The position numbers and the translations under genes were made by a program. A stretch of DNA of 64,000 bases from Sediminibacterium sp. C3 (GTDB lineage Bacteria; Bacteroidota; Bacteroidia; Chitinophagales; Chitinophagaceae): contig NZ_KI669560.1 in NCBI RefSeq assembly GCF_000508085.1, positions 1,543,148-1,607,147 of the forward strand. The letters are read 5' to 3'. Numbering within the stretch: the first letter of the stretch is position 1; each line of letters opens with the position of its first letter. Positions 18,146-26,840 of the stretch are shown piece after piece. The notes beneath the pieces were generated by a model. It worked only from the letters and a program-made list of their open reading frames with translations, did no database searches and was not told where the DNA came from.

Positions 18146-18173
18146 AAAGCCCGACCATTTGGTCGGGCTTTTT
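18146..18173. terminator. Bidirectional terminator, probably originally that of gltA
   Basis: Perfect 11-bp stem (aaagcccgacc / ggtcgggcttt) with a four-base loop and T residues on both strands. It lies between the IS and the convergent gene ending at 18190. Without the IS it would be about 50 bases past the gltA stop. Confidence 0.8.
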
Positions 18174-18189
18174 GCTTAATCAATCTTGT

Positions 18190-18987
18190 TTATTTGGCTG
18201 TTACGCCACCTATTTCACTTACAACTATTGGTTTTTTAAACATCTGTTGAATATCATATACGGTTTTGTTGGGGTACCATGTGTATTGGTAATCTTTCCC
18301 AACAATACCCGAATTATTAAATGCTTTAGCAGCCAATGCAGCTGTGCTGCTAATGTCATTCATGCTCTCTCCGTAAACCGGTGCAACATATTTATAAACG
18401 AAGTTGTCAAATGAAATAACAATACAGCCCAATGTTTTTAAAGGAGGAGAAACATCTGCAGGACGAAAGGGCGAATAAACTCTTAGTCGGATACTATTAT
18501 CATCATCATCATCATAAATGATGCTGAAGGCAGTCTTTTTATTGATGGCGTATTGGTATCCTGTCCATTTAAAACTAGACTGTTTTGGGGATTTAATTTT
18601 AATTTTCTTAAGACCTGCTTCTTTGGCTGAACCATCTAAAATCAATTCCAGAGAGTCCTTAATAATATCATAATAGGGCTTCCCAGTTTTAAATAATTGA
18701 GTAAAATAAAACGCCTCATTTTCTGCTTCGTTGTACTTCGTTTTTTCCCTCGGCGGAAGATAGGTTAAACCTGCACTTTCCGTAATTCCAAAAAGCGCTC
18801 TTTTTGCGCTATAATACCTCCCGTAGGGTTTGTTGTCTGTAAGAGAATTAAAGGTTTCCGGAAATCCCTTTGCAGCATCTGCGATTAAAAAAACCAAATC
18901 AAATCTTAATTTACTGGAATTTGTTTCCTGAGCCTTCATGCTATGAGAAAGCAAGAATAAGGAGAGGATGACAATAATTTTTTTCAT
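18190..18987 (-). CDS. Exported protein of unknown function
   Basis: 265 residues with a clear signal peptide (MKKIIVILSLFLLSHSMKAQ). The mature part has no family I recognise. It contains a run of five Asp residues (YDDDDDNS), encoded by a short GAT repeat, within an alternating hydrophobic/polar sequence that suggests beta structure. It is the last gene of a minus-strand group with three other exported proteins. A role at the cell surface or in the periplasm is inferred only from the signal. Confidence 0.75.
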   Translation of the reverse strand: MKKIIVILSLFLLSHSMKAQETNSSKLRFDLVFLIADAAKGFPETFNSLTDNKPYGRYYSAKRALFGITESAGLTYLPPREKTKYNEAENEAFYFTQLFKTGKPYYDIIKDSLELILDGSAKEAGLKKIKIKSPKQSSFKWTGYQYAINKKTAFSIIYDDDDDNSIRLRVYSPFRPADVSPPLKTLGCIVISFDNFVYKYVAPVYGESMNDISSTAALAAKAFNNSGIVGKDYQYTWYPNKTVYDIQQMFKKPIVVSEIGGVTAK

Positions 18988-19018
18988 ACTTTTTATGTTT
19001 TTTTAGACGACGTTGTTT

Positions 19019-19627
19019 TTATCTTGGGTCTATTCGACTTCTGGTTTCCAGCGGTAAATCAAAAATTCCATTGGTGATTTTCACGAGGTTCTTAGCATCC
19101 ATGCTGCCGTCTTCTTTTTCTAATACACCGGTAAAGGAGAACCTGCCCTTGATTCGGTCTGTAGTGATTAGATCAATGATAATTTGTCCGCCCTTTACCC
19201 GACTTGCATCACTCCACCAATACGAGCTATTCCCATTTGCATTGGAAGAATATTCGGCTCTAACTATGAAGTTGCTTGCATCATCTTCTGGCACAATTTT
19301 ATATTCTCCATTCGTAATCAGTTTGGTGGTATCTGATGGTGCAATATTCATCACGAGAATATTGGTGTTGAATATATCGGTAGATGTTTGCGCAGAAATG
19401 GAAATGGATCCGTCTTCTTTTACCCTGAAAGCAAGTAGCTTACTTGGATTGAACAACATGGGTTTACCATTTACCGAAACTGTAAAAATTCCGGGCGCGC
19501 CTTGTGGTGGAAGTGCATTCGTGTTTTGTGCGTTCGATTTCGAATGGATGGTTAGAAGTAAAAATATACTCCCGATTAAAAAAATGCTACGGCGTCTTTT
19601 GTTTACAAATTTTGATAATTTGATCAT
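19019..19627 (-). CDS. Exported protein, probable beta-sandwich, unknown function
   Basis: 202 residues. A positively charged n-region (KLSKFVNKRRR) is followed by a hydrophobic core ending SKSNAQ, a signal peptide. The mature part (FTVSVNGKPM, ITNGEYKIV, RIKGRFSFTGVLEKEDGS, LVKITNGIFDLPL) resembles a group of small Bacteroidota secreted proteins with a repeated strand pattern, often labelled with DUF names; I do not assign one. It begins two bases before the end of the upstream MORN gene, so it is co-transcribed with it. Confidence 0.75.
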   Translation of the reverse strand: MIKLSKFVNKRRRSIFLIGSIFLLLTIHSKSNAQNTNALPPQGAPGIFTVSVNGKPMLFNPSKLLAFRVKEDGSISISAQTSTDIFNTNILVMNIAPSDTTKLITNGEYKIVPEDDASNFIVRAEYSSNANGNSSYWWSDASRVKGGQIIIDLITTDRIKGRFSFTGVLEKEDGSMDAKNLVKITNGIFDLPLETRSRIDPR

Positions 19628-19629
19628 GA

Positions 19630-20520
19630 TTATTTATTTGTTTTAATTCCTTTGCCCCCACAGTCTGTGCAGATATCCGGGAAAGATGTTCTGCCATAAC
19701 GAGTAGTAGTAGTGTATCGGCCATTCAGATAGCGGTCAACCCCCACATTTTCAACAGTATTGGTAACACTTACCCTGGAATAGCCAGAAATGCCTTTGCC
19801 ATTGCAGCGGGTACAGGTGGTAGGTTTTTGTGCGGCATCCATCTGGCTCATTTCTGCTTTCAGTTTGTCTGCCTTTGGATTTACAATTTTGGTGATTTTG
19901 CCATTCAGTATGGTCACCGTGGCTTCTGTATTGGGATAATAATAATTGCCAGTTTGCGGAGTACAGTCTTCATTTACTTTGCCTGTGAAGCTAACCGACT
20001 CCCTCGCATAATTGAATGTTCCTTCAACAGGCAGATCCTGATGAAATTTTCCCACGAAACTATTGCCACTTGCAAAAGTGAAAGTGCCGGTTCCATGTCT
20101 TTGTCCATTTTTAAATTGCCCGGAATATTTGTTTTTGCTCGGATAAATCATAACACCGGAACCATTTAAACAATCTCCGGAGGAACAGCCTTCTACATTA
20201 GGCATATGACCTCCTGTGATAACCATTTCTGTTTCGCGAACGATTTTTCCTTTCTCATACCAGACTTTTTTTGAAGTCCCTTTTTTATAAAAAACACCTT
20301 CTCCTTCTTCTGTTCCATTAACAAATTGGCCCTCATATTTTTCTCCATTCCCATAATCCATTACTCCGGCTCCATGAGGTTTGCCATTTTTAAAGCTACC
20401 AGTATATATTGCGTATCCGAAGTTGAAGCTGCCGGTTCCGTTGGTACAGTCCCCTTTAATGCATTGCGCATTGGCTGTAGATAGTAAAGCTAAAGAAGTA
20501 ATAAATAAAATAGCCTTCAT
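19630..20520 (-). CDS. Exported MORN-repeat protein with C-terminal CxxCxGxG zinc motif
   Basis: 296 residues with a signal peptide (ending STANAQ). The middle carries several MORN repeats (YTGSFKNGKPHGAGVMDYGN, YEGQFVNGTEEGEGVFY, YSGQFKNGQRHGTGTFTF, FVGKFHQDLPVEGTFNY). The C-terminus has two DnaJ-like motifs, CTRCNGKG and CTDCGGKG, about 45 residues apart, which could bind one zinc ion. MORN repeats are usually scaffolding or membrane-binding. This combination in an exported protein is unusual and its role is unknown. Confidence 0.82.
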   Translation of the reverse strand: MKAILFITSLALLSTANAQCIKGDCTNGTGSFNFGYAIYTGSFKNGKPHGAGVMDYGNGEKYEGQFVNGTEEGEGVFYKKGTSKKVWYEKGKIVRETEMVITGGHMPNVEGCSSGDCLNGSGVMIYPSKNKYSGQFKNGQRHGTGTFTFASGNSFVGKFHQDLPVEGTFNYARESVSFTGKVNEDCTPQTGNYYYPNTEATVTILNGKITKIVNPKADKLKAEMSQMDAAQKPTTCTRCNGKGISGYSRVSVTNTVENVGVDRYLNGRYTTTTRYGRTSFPDICTDCGGKGIKTNK

Positions 20521-20530
20521 GTATTGGGTG

Positions 20531-21460
20531 TTATTGCTGTTTCTGCTGAAGTGATTCGGCTTTTTTTATGAACCGGTTGCCTTCATTCTGTTGACCTGTT
20601 CGAACCAGGGCCACACCGTAATAGGCATTTGCCATGATATGTTCGGGGTATTTGCTGACCATGTTTTTTGATAATTCAAGTAGTTTTTGCCAATTCTGCT
20701 GGTCAACATATACGGATGCCAGATTTCCCATTACATCCGGGTCCTCCTTGCGTTCCAATGAACCCTTGAACAATTTTTCGGCATTATTGAATTCTTTGTT
20801 TTGATAGGATGTAATGCCCATCAGGTTTAAGTCGTTGGGGGAATAGGAAGGATGATCTCCATTTGTGAAAATTTTATCAAACCAATTTTTTGCAGTTTTA
20901 TAATCTGCAGGTCCAGCTGCAAAATATAATCCACGTCTGAGCCAAATCTCAGGTTTGGGGATGGAAGCAATTTTATCTGCCTCATCAAAATAACGGGTTG
21001 GATTAGCTTCTTTCAGATAGTAAGAAAAAAGTGCTGCATTGTAGTAATGTACTGGATCTGTTTTGTTAAGCAATATGGCATTTTCTTCGTCCGCTTTTGC
21101 CAAATCATAATTCTTCAATGAAGAATAGATTAAGGCTCTTTGTGAAAAAAGAGCAGCAGTTGGATTCTGAGAAATACCATTAGTGAGGTAAGACAAAGCT
21201 CTGTCCGTTAATCCCTTAGCTTCAAAGAAGAAAGCTAAACGTTGATAAGGGAGCATTTGTTTAGGCGAGAGGCTTATAGATTCCAGATACAATCTTACGG
21301 CTTCATTTTGATCGCCGGATGACCAGGCTTTATCAGCTGCCAGGTTCTTCTGTTTTGCTGCTTCACTTATTTGTGAAAAACCTGAAATATTTATGGATAA
21401 TAAAATTCCTAAAGCAAATGACTTGATGTTATAAATTCCGCAGTACTTATATTTTCTCAT
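20531..21460 (-). CDS. Exported TPR-repeat protein
   Basis: About 309 residues from the ATG at 21460 (the longer frame begins with TTG at 21472). A signal peptide (MRKYKYCGIY...INISGFSQ) is followed by tetratricopeptide-like helical pairs, for example AWSSGDQNEAVRLYLESISL, LTDRALSYLTNGISQNPTAA, EFNNAEKLFKGSLERKEDP and MANAYYGVALVRTGQQNEG. TPR domains bind partner proteins. As first gene of the minus-strand group it may act with the MORN and two unknown exported proteins downstream (inference). Confidence 0.82.
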   Translation of the reverse strand: MRKYKYCGIYNIKSFALGILLSINISGFSQISEAAKQKNLAADKAWSSGDQNEAVRLYLESISLSPKQMLPYQRLAFFFEAKGLTDRALSYLTNGISQNPTAALFSQRALIYSSLKNYDLAKADEENAILLNKTDPVHYYNAALFSYYLKEANPTRYFDEADKIASIPKPEIWLRRGLYFAAGPADYKTAKNWFDKIFTNGDHPSYSPNDLNLMGITSYQNKEFNNAEKLFKGSLERKEDPDVMGNLASVYVDQQNWQKLLELSKNMVSKYPEHIMANAYYGVALVRTGQQNEGNRFIKKAESLQQKQQ

Positions 21461-21548
21461 ATACGGCTGCAAAATATTATTATTTGCTCCCTAATTTATG
21501 GGCCGAACGGCCCATTTTGTATTCTGGTTATGAGAGGTAAAGGGCAAT

Positions 21549-21605
21549 AAAAAAGCCCCATAAAGGGGCTTTGGTGGAGAGTATCGGGGTCGAACCGACG
21601 ACCTC
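21549..21605. repeat. Direct repeat copy 1: tRNA 3' half plus terminator
   Basis: Shares with 21879-21937 two identical blocks, 24 and 32 bases, differing only by a small indel at the CCA position. On the minus strand it holds the tRNA T arm, the acceptor 3' strand, an encoded CCA and a hairpin terminator. The GIY-YIG gene lies between the two copies. Confidence 0.85.
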
Positions 21606-21630
21606 CCCGAATTCATTCGGGGCGCTCTAA
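21571..21630 (-). pseudogene. 5'-truncated tRNA-like copy with replaced anticodon arm
   Basis: On the minus strand this begins at the end of a D arm (TAGAGCG), continues with a CCCCGAA/TTCGGGG hairpin where the anticodon arm should be, then variable loop, T arm, acceptor 3' strand and CCA identical to the tRNA-Ala next door. The acceptor 5' strand and most of the D arm are missing, so it cannot fold as a tRNA. The anticodon-arm loop has eight bases by a five-pair count. Confidence 0.75.
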
Positions 21631-21631
21631 T

Positions 21632-21877
21632 TTAATTAGAGAATAAAGATTCGATGTACTTTCTGCTTTTCATTTTTTTGATATAGGCTTCTCTTGCTCT
21701 GGCATCTGAAAGTGTATTGAATTTTTCAATGTGTTTAAGTATCCACGGGATACCTGGCTTGGTTGATTTATTTCTACCTGCATTATGTTGAGATAGGCGA
21801 GTAGGGAAGTCTTCGCAGGAACCAGTATAATACTTGTTGAGCGAAAGTGAATAGATTATGTATACGTTGTAGTGCAT
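21632..21877 (-). CDS. Small GIY-YIG nuclease-domain protein
   Basis: 81 residues from the ATG at 21877. It has the GIY-YIG core (VYIIYSLSLNKYYTGSC), the catalytic Arg region (FPTRLSQHNAG) and the Glu region (DARAREAYIKKMKSR), like stand-alone UPF0213/YhbQ-type proteins. The longer frame upstream (to 21952) is read-through of the tRNA-Ala gene and is rejected. The ATG follows directly on the T run of the tRNA terminator, so expression should need read-through or a promoter within the tRNA. The stop abuts a truncated tRNA-like copy. Whether it cleaves tRNA-gene DNA, as a homing-type enzyme would, is inference. Confidence 0.85.
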   Translation of the reverse strand: MHYNVYIIYSLSLNKYYTGSCEDFPTRLSQHNAGRNKSTKPGIPWILKHIEKFNTLSDARAREAYIKKMKSRKYIESLFSN

Positions 21878-21878
21878 A

Positions 21879-21980
<102 letters not shown>

Positions 21981-22008
21981 GTTTATTTTAATTTCAAAAG
22001 AACTTTGT

Positions 22009-22068
22009 TTTTGAACCGCGACCTTCCCGATTCCATCGGGACGCTCTAGCCAACTGAGCTAACCCCCC
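22009..22068 (-). pseudogene. 3'-truncated tRNA-like copy with replaced anticodon arm
   Basis: Minus strand: acceptor 5' strand and D arm share 27 identical bases with the tRNA-Ala (22042-22068 versus 21954-21980). A TCCCGA/TCGGGA hairpin then takes the anticodon-arm position, and the sequence breaks off in the T loop after GGTTCAA. No acceptor 3' strand follows. The loop could be read as anticodon GGA (Ser), but the body is alanine-like with no long variable arm, so it is treated as non-functional. Confidence 0.75.
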
Positions 22069-22207
22069 ATAGGAGTGCAAATGTAAGTTGCAGGTACTGA
22101 ATGTCAAAAAATTGTTTTATAGCCTTATAATGGCCTCAAATACATGATTTTTACAATAAATAGGCTTGTTTTTCGTTGTACTTGTTAGTTAAGCATAAGC
22201 AATTACC

Positions 22208-23452
22208 ATGAAATTCAGTCAACTGTTCATCGCATTAGGATTTACTACTGCTATCTTGCTATCGGCCTGTAAAAAAGAGGTAGATAAGCCCGCAGATGCT
22301 CAGGAAACCACAGAAGACAACAGTCCCCCGATTGGAGGGGCAACGGCTGTATTCAGGGATACAGTTTCAGTAAAAGACGGAGAAGTAACCATTACTTATG
22401 CAAAATCTGATGCCTGTTTCCCCAGCAATGAAATTTTCTCATTCACAGCAACTGCTGCAGGAATACCTGCTGGTGCAAAATATATCTGGGAATTCGGGGA
22501 TGGTAAATCCTTAACGGGTACTACGGTTAGAAATATGTACAGAAACCCTGCTACGTATACCATTATTCTTCAGATTAAGAACTCGGCTGATGTTTTGCTT
22601 CATAAAGCTTCCATTTCAGTAAAAGCATTGGGGCAGCAAGTAACACCAACGGCCATTTTTTCCAGTGCTTTGCCCGATATCAATTACCTGAACAATATGA
22701 CATTTACCAGTAGGTCTACAGTGCCCACTGGTACCATTGTTGATCATTTCTGGGATTGGGCGGATGGTACTACCAGCAATAGTTCCAATTCTTTTATGCC
22801 AAAGAACTTTCCAAAAGTTCCGGAAGACAAAAACTACAATGTAAAGATGATTGTTACTGCCAACTCTGGTTGCAGGGATACGGCTTCTTTGAATGTATTT
22901 GTTCCGGCTTCCTATAATATCAGCGGGAACTTTACTGCGGAGCAATTTGATGCTTGCACGAATGAGTATTTTATTTTTACTCCAACTGCAACAGGTGTTC
23001 CGGCAGGTGCAGAATACACTTGGGATTTTGCTGATGCAACTGGTGCGGTTACAGGCAGTCCAGTTAAAAAACAGTTTACTTATCAGAATGATTATGATGT
23101 TAAAATGACGGTTACCCTAAAAGGTAAAATCATTTATCAAACCCATAAACCAGTTCGGGCTTTTGGGCAGAATATTAAGCCAAAAGCACTGATGTTAAAG
23201 AATGTGGTTAGTTCTACTGCAACCAAGGAAGTATGGGCTTTTTACAGTCAATCCAATATACCACACGGATATTTAACTGGTTACAGATGGGAAATGCCAT
23301 TTAACAGAGTAGACGATAATTTCAATACGATAGTTGAACAGGAATTTACAAAAGCTGCAACACCATCCAATTATTCAGTTAGATTGATTGTAACTGGTAA
23401 TACGGGTTGTAAAGACACAACTGTTGCCAATATAACTGTACCGGCTAAATAA
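22208..23452 (+). CDS. PKD-domain lipoprotein, tandem paralogue 1
   Basis: 414 residues. The lipobox LLSAC near residue 20 suggests a surface or periplasmic lipoprotein. It contains about four PKD-like beta-sandwich modules marked by YIWEFGDGK, HFWDWADGT, YTWDFADAT and YRWEMPF, with cysteine pairs in conserved spots (DACFPSNE, NSGCRDT, DACTNE, NTGCKDT). The next gene has the same architecture and many identical segments (KALGQQ.P.A.F; DACTNE). No sorting domain is visible. Binding of a glycan or protein is typical of PKD modules, but the target is unknown. Confidence 0.85.
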   Translation: MKFSQLFIALGFTTAILLSACKKEVDKPADAQETTEDNSPPIGGATAVFRDTVSVKDGEVTITYAKSDACFPSNEIFSFTATAAGIPAGAKYIWEFGDGKSLTGTTVRNMYRNPATYTIILQIKNSADVLLHKASISVKALGQQVTPTAIFSSALPDINYLNNMTFTSRSTVPTGTIVDHFWDWADGTTSNSSNSFMPKNFPKVPEDKNYNVKMIVTANSGCRDTASLNVFVPASYNISGNFTAEQFDACTNEYFIFTPTATGVPAGAEYTWDFADATGAVTGSPVKKQFTYQNDYDVKMTVTLKGKIIYQTHKPVRAFGQNIKPKALMLKNVVSSTATKEVWAFYSQSNIPHGYLTGYRWEMPFNRVDDNFNTIVEQEFTKAATPSNYSVRLIVTGNTGCKDTTVANITVPAK

Positions 23453-23457
23453 GCCTT

Positions 23458-24696
23458 ATGAGATTGATACGTAACCATTTGTTCATTTGCCTGACTGTAC
23501 TGGGTCTTTTTGCTTGTAAAAAAGACGCTGCTATTGATTTGGATAAGCTGGTGCAGGTAGACTCTGCGCAAATAACAAAAGGAGCAATTGTTACAGTATC
23601 AAGAGATACTACTACAGTAACTTACGGTAATGTTGAAGCCAAGTTTAGCCAGACTTCTACCTGTTTCCCTTCTACAGAAGTATTTACTTTTACTGCCTCT
23701 GGCGTTGCTTTACCGGCGGGGGGGTATTATAGCTGGCAATTTGGAGATGGAAATATAGCAACAGGAGCTACTACCACGCATTCTTATCAGGCTGCCGGAT
23801 CTTTTGTTGTGACTTTGATGGTAATGGCCAATGCAAATAATATGCTGGCTAAAGTAAGTTTTGGCGTTAAGGCATTGGGTCAGCAAACCAAGCCTGAAGC
23901 CAGTTTTACAACTAAATTTGATTTTCCTCAGAATTTGAGTTACGTGACATTCAACAGTACATCGTCCATTAATCAAGGAGATATAGTACAGTATAAATAC
24001 AGTTGGGGTGATGGTACAGAGCATATCAGTTCGGTTGGACTGGTTAGACATGAATTTCCTAAAGTCATCAATGATTCTACTTATTCTGTAAAATTGACAA
24101 TTCTCTCTAATAGTGGTTGTAGTGATGATACCACGATTTTATTAACTATACCAGGCAGGTACAATATCAAAGGAAAATTCAAAACAGAGTCTATTGATGC
24201 ATGTACCAACGAGAGAATATTATTTACTGCTGAAGCAGAGAATGTTCCAACAGGTGCAGTTTATGAATGGGATTTTTCTGATGGCACTGGTGTAAGAACA
24301 GGTAATCCAATCATGTATAAATATAAATTTCCCAATGACTATGATGTTATTATGAGTGTAAAACTCAATGGCAGGGAAATTTACAGAACCCATAAAATGG
24401 TAAACGCAAAAGGGGAGAATCCCAAGCCTACTGCCAAGTTTGAAGAGACTTTGGTTTGGGATTATCCTACCACTCAAAGATGGTCCTTTAACAGCAAGTC
24501 TACCATACCTACTAGTACCATTGATTCTTATCAATGGAGTTTTGGAAATGGAAATACCAATAATGAATTTTACAGCTTCATAGAAACAGTATATAATAAA
24601 GAAACAACGAGCAAATCCTATACTGTTCAATTAATTGTAACTGGAAATGGTTGCGCAGATACCGCCAGAAAAACCATCACTATTCCTTCCAGATAA
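23458..24696 (+). CDS. PKD-domain lipoprotein, tandem paralogue 2
   Basis: 412 residues, starting five bases after its paralogue. The lipobox is LGLFAC, followed by KKDAA. PKD-like modules are marked by YSWQFGDGN, YSWGDGTEH, YEWDFSDGT and YQWSFGNGN, in the same order and spacing as in the preceding gene. The pair clearly arose by tandem duplication and has since diverged considerably, which suggests different ligands or surface-variation pressure (inference). Confidence 0.85.
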   Translation: MRLIRNHLFICLTVLGLFACKKDAAIDLDKLVQVDSAQITKGAIVTVSRDTTTVTYGNVEAKFSQTSTCFPSTEVFTFTASGVALPAGGYYSWQFGDGNIATGATTTHSYQAAGSFVVTLMVMANANNMLAKVSFGVKALGQQTKPEASFTTKFDFPQNLSYVTFNSTSSINQGDIVQYKYSWGDGTEHISSVGLVRHEFPKVINDSTYSVKLTILSNSGCSDDTTILLTIPGRYNIKGKFKTESIDACTNERILFTAEAENVPTGAVYEWDFSDGTGVRTGNPIMYKYKFPNDYDVIMSVKLNGREIYRTHKMVNAKGENPKPTAKFEETLVWDYPTTQRWSFNSKSTIPTSTIDSYQWSFGNGNTNNEFYSFIETVYNKETTSKSYTVQLIVTGNGCADTARKTITIPSR

Positions 24697-24735
24697 ATTC
24701 TTTATTGTAACTTGGTAATCTTTAAAACCAGTGCC

Positions 24736-25173
24736 ATGTTACGATTGTTTATTTGTCTTTTTTTATTCAATACATATTCTCCATTACAAGCACAAGTGGC
24801 TAAAAGCCAACTGGTTCCGGTATCTGAAAAATCTTCTCCGAATGATTCTATGCAGCGTGCCAAGCAGATGGTGAGAATTGCTAAGATAAAAGTGAATCCT
24901 GATCAACTGGATAAATATAATATTGCATTGAAAGTTCAGATGCAGGAGGCAATTAAGAAGGAACCGGGGGTATTGAGTTATCATGCAGTTGCTGATAAAA
25001 TAGATCCATCTAATATTACTATTTTAGAAATTTATGCAAGCCTTGCAGCATATCAATCCCATATACAAACACCTCATTTTCTTTTATACAAGGAAACTGT
25101 AAAAAATATGGTGCAATCTTTAGAGTTAATTGATGTTGATTTGATTGCTCGCGCAAATAAATTAAAAGATTAA
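24736..25173 (+). CDS. Exported ABM-domain (antibiotic biosynthesis monooxygenase-like) protein
   Basis: About 145 residues from the ATG at 24736, preferred because it starts a proper signal peptide (MLRLFICLFLFNTYSPLQAQ). The mature part (VRIAKIKVNPDQLDKYNIAL ... EPGVLSYHAVADKIDPSNITILEIYAS ... HFLLYKETVKNMV) matches the dimeric alpha/beta ABM fold. Family members range from monooxygenases to proteins with no known activity, and an exported version has no assigned substrate. Confidence 0.78.
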   Translation: MLRLFICLFLFNTYSPLQAQVAKSQLVPVSEKSSPNDSMQRAKQMVRIAKIKVNPDQLDKYNIALKVQMQEAIKKEPGVLSYHAVADKIDPSNITILEIYASLAAYQSHIQTPHFLLYKETVKNMVQSLELIDVDLIARANKLKD

Positions 25174-25193
25174 AATTTGAAATAATTAGTACA

Positions 25194-26837
25194 ATGAAAA
25201 AATATTTGACCTTACTGGTTTCGCCTTTCTTTTTTGCATGCGATTCTTCCACTTCAAAATTTTCTGAAGAAGATGGTCTTTCAGTATTCAACGCTGATAC
25301 CCTTAAGAAACATATTGCTGTTCTTGCCTCTGATGATTTCATGGGTCGTAAACCATTCACGGAAGGAGAAACTAAAACCGTTAATTACCTGGTAGAGCAA
25401 TTCAGGCAATTAGGACTGGAGCCAGGTAATGGAGACAGTTATATTCAATCTGTACCCATGGCTAATATTCTGGCTACAGCTGCGCCTTCCATGCAAGTGA
25501 AATCCGGCAAAGGCAGTTTTATGCTAAAAGCATTTGATGATTATATTGTATGGACAGATAAAACCGATTCCAGTTTTACTTTAGATAATGCAGATCTGGT
25601 TTTTGCCGGATATGGAGTAGTAGCTCCTGAATACAATTGGAATGATTATGCAGGTTTGGATGTAAAGGGAAAGGTTGTGATGGTTATGGTGAATGATCCG
25701 GGTTTCTGGATAGGAGATTCAAGTTTGTTTAAAGGGAAAGCAATGACCTATTATGGAAGATGGACTTACAAGTTTGAAGAAGCTGCCAGACAGGGAGCAA
25801 AAGCCTGTCTGATTATTCACAACACTGCTGCCGCAAGTTATCCTTTCAGTGTTCAACAAAACAGTTTTAATACAACTCGTCTAAAGTTAGACAACAGAGG
25901 AAAAGATATTCCGAACTGTGATATGATTGGCTGGATTCCGGAGCATGTAGCTAATCGCTTATTTGTTGCTTCGGGATTTGATTCTACACTGCTGAAGAAA
26001 GCCAATCAGTCTGGTTTTAAACCTGTTCCCCTGAATTTGCAGCTGACTACTTCTATGAAAGTAAAAGCCAGTTTTAATAAATCTGGTAATGTGATTGCAA
26101 AAATTACCGGAAGTAAAAGACCTGATGAAGTAATTATATATACGGCACACTGGGATCATCTGGGAATTGGAAGACCCAATAAAGATGGAGATTCAGTATA
26201 CAACGGAGCATTGGACAATGCTTCCGGAACGGCCGGTTTGATAGAAATGGCCAGAGCATTTAAAAGCATGAATAAGAAGCCGGAAAGAACCATAGTTTTT
26301 TTAGCTGTAACCGCTGAAGAACAAGGTCTGCTAGGTTCTGCATACTATGCAGAGAATCCTTTGTTTCCTGTTGACAAAACAGTTGCTAATATCAATATGG
26401 ATGGTCTGAACAGATTCGGTAAAACCAAAGATATGGTTGTGGTTGGTCAAGGACAATCTGAGCTGGAAGATTACCTGAATGATGCTATTACCAAGAAGGG
26501 AGGTTATCTTTCTTTTGATCAGCATACAGAAGCCGGGTATTATTACCGATCTGATCATTTCAATTTTGCCAAAAAAGGGATTCCTGCTTTGTTTGCAAAC
26601 AGTGGAAAGGATTTTGTTGGTAAAGACAGTTCATACGGTAAAGCAATGGAAAAAGAGTTTAATGAAAAACATTACCATCAGCCATCTGATCATTATGATG
26701 AAAAGTCCTGGACGGGAGAAGGAGCTATCAACGATTTACAATTGTTGTTTACCGTTGGCAGAAGAATGGCTTTTGAATCAAGTTTTCCAAAATGGAAAGA
26801 AGGCTCTGAGTTTAAATTAACCAGAGAAAAAAAATAA
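25194..26837 (+). CDS. M28 family metallopeptidase, lipoprotein
   Basis: 547 residues. A short signal with a cysteine (FFFACDSS) suggests lipidation. A PA-like insert (YGVVAPEYNWNDYAGLDVKGKVV) precedes the zinc peptidase core, with metal ligands visible in TAHWDHLG, NGALDNASG, VTAEEQGLLGS, NMDGLN and SDHFNFAKKGIP. Such enzymes are extracellular aminopeptidases that use two zinc ions. The next gene starts three bases after the stop. Confidence 0.92.
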   Translation: MKKYLTLLVSPFFFACDSSTSKFSEEDGLSVFNADTLKKHIAVLASDDFMGRKPFTEGETKTVNYLVEQFRQLGLEPGNGDSYIQSVPMANILATAAPSMQVKSGKGSFMLKAFDDYIVWTDKTDSSFTLDNADLVFAGYGVVAPEYNWNDYAGLDVKGKVVMVMVNDPGFWIGDSSLFKGKAMTYYGRWTYKFEEAARQGAKACLIIHNTAAASYPFSVQQNSFNTTRLKLDNRGKDIPNCDMIGWIPEHVANRLFVASGFDSTLLKKANQSGFKPVPLNLQLTTSMKVKASFNKSGNVIAKITGSKRPDEVIIYTAHWDHLGIGRPNKDGDSVYNGALDNASGTAGLIEMARAFKSMNKKPERTIVFLAVTAEEQGLLGSAYYAENPLFPVDKTVANINMDGLNRFGKTKDMVVVGQGQSELEDYLNDAITKKGGYLSFDQHTEAGYYYRSDHFNFAKKGIPALFANSGKDFVGKDSSYGKAMEKEFNEKHYHQPSDHYDEKSWTGEGAINDLQLLFTVGRRMAFESSFPKWKEGSEFKLTREKK

Positions 26838-26840
26838 GCC

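Noticed and set aside
21499..21514. Palindrome tgggcc-gaac-ggccca as a regulatory site
   Set aside because: It could be a weak terminator or chance palindrome upstream of the TPR gene; neither T run nor conserved context decides.
22009..22068. A serine tRNA with anticodon GGA
   Set aside because: The sequence stops in the T loop, has no acceptor 3' strand and no long variable arm, and its body matches tRNA-Ala.
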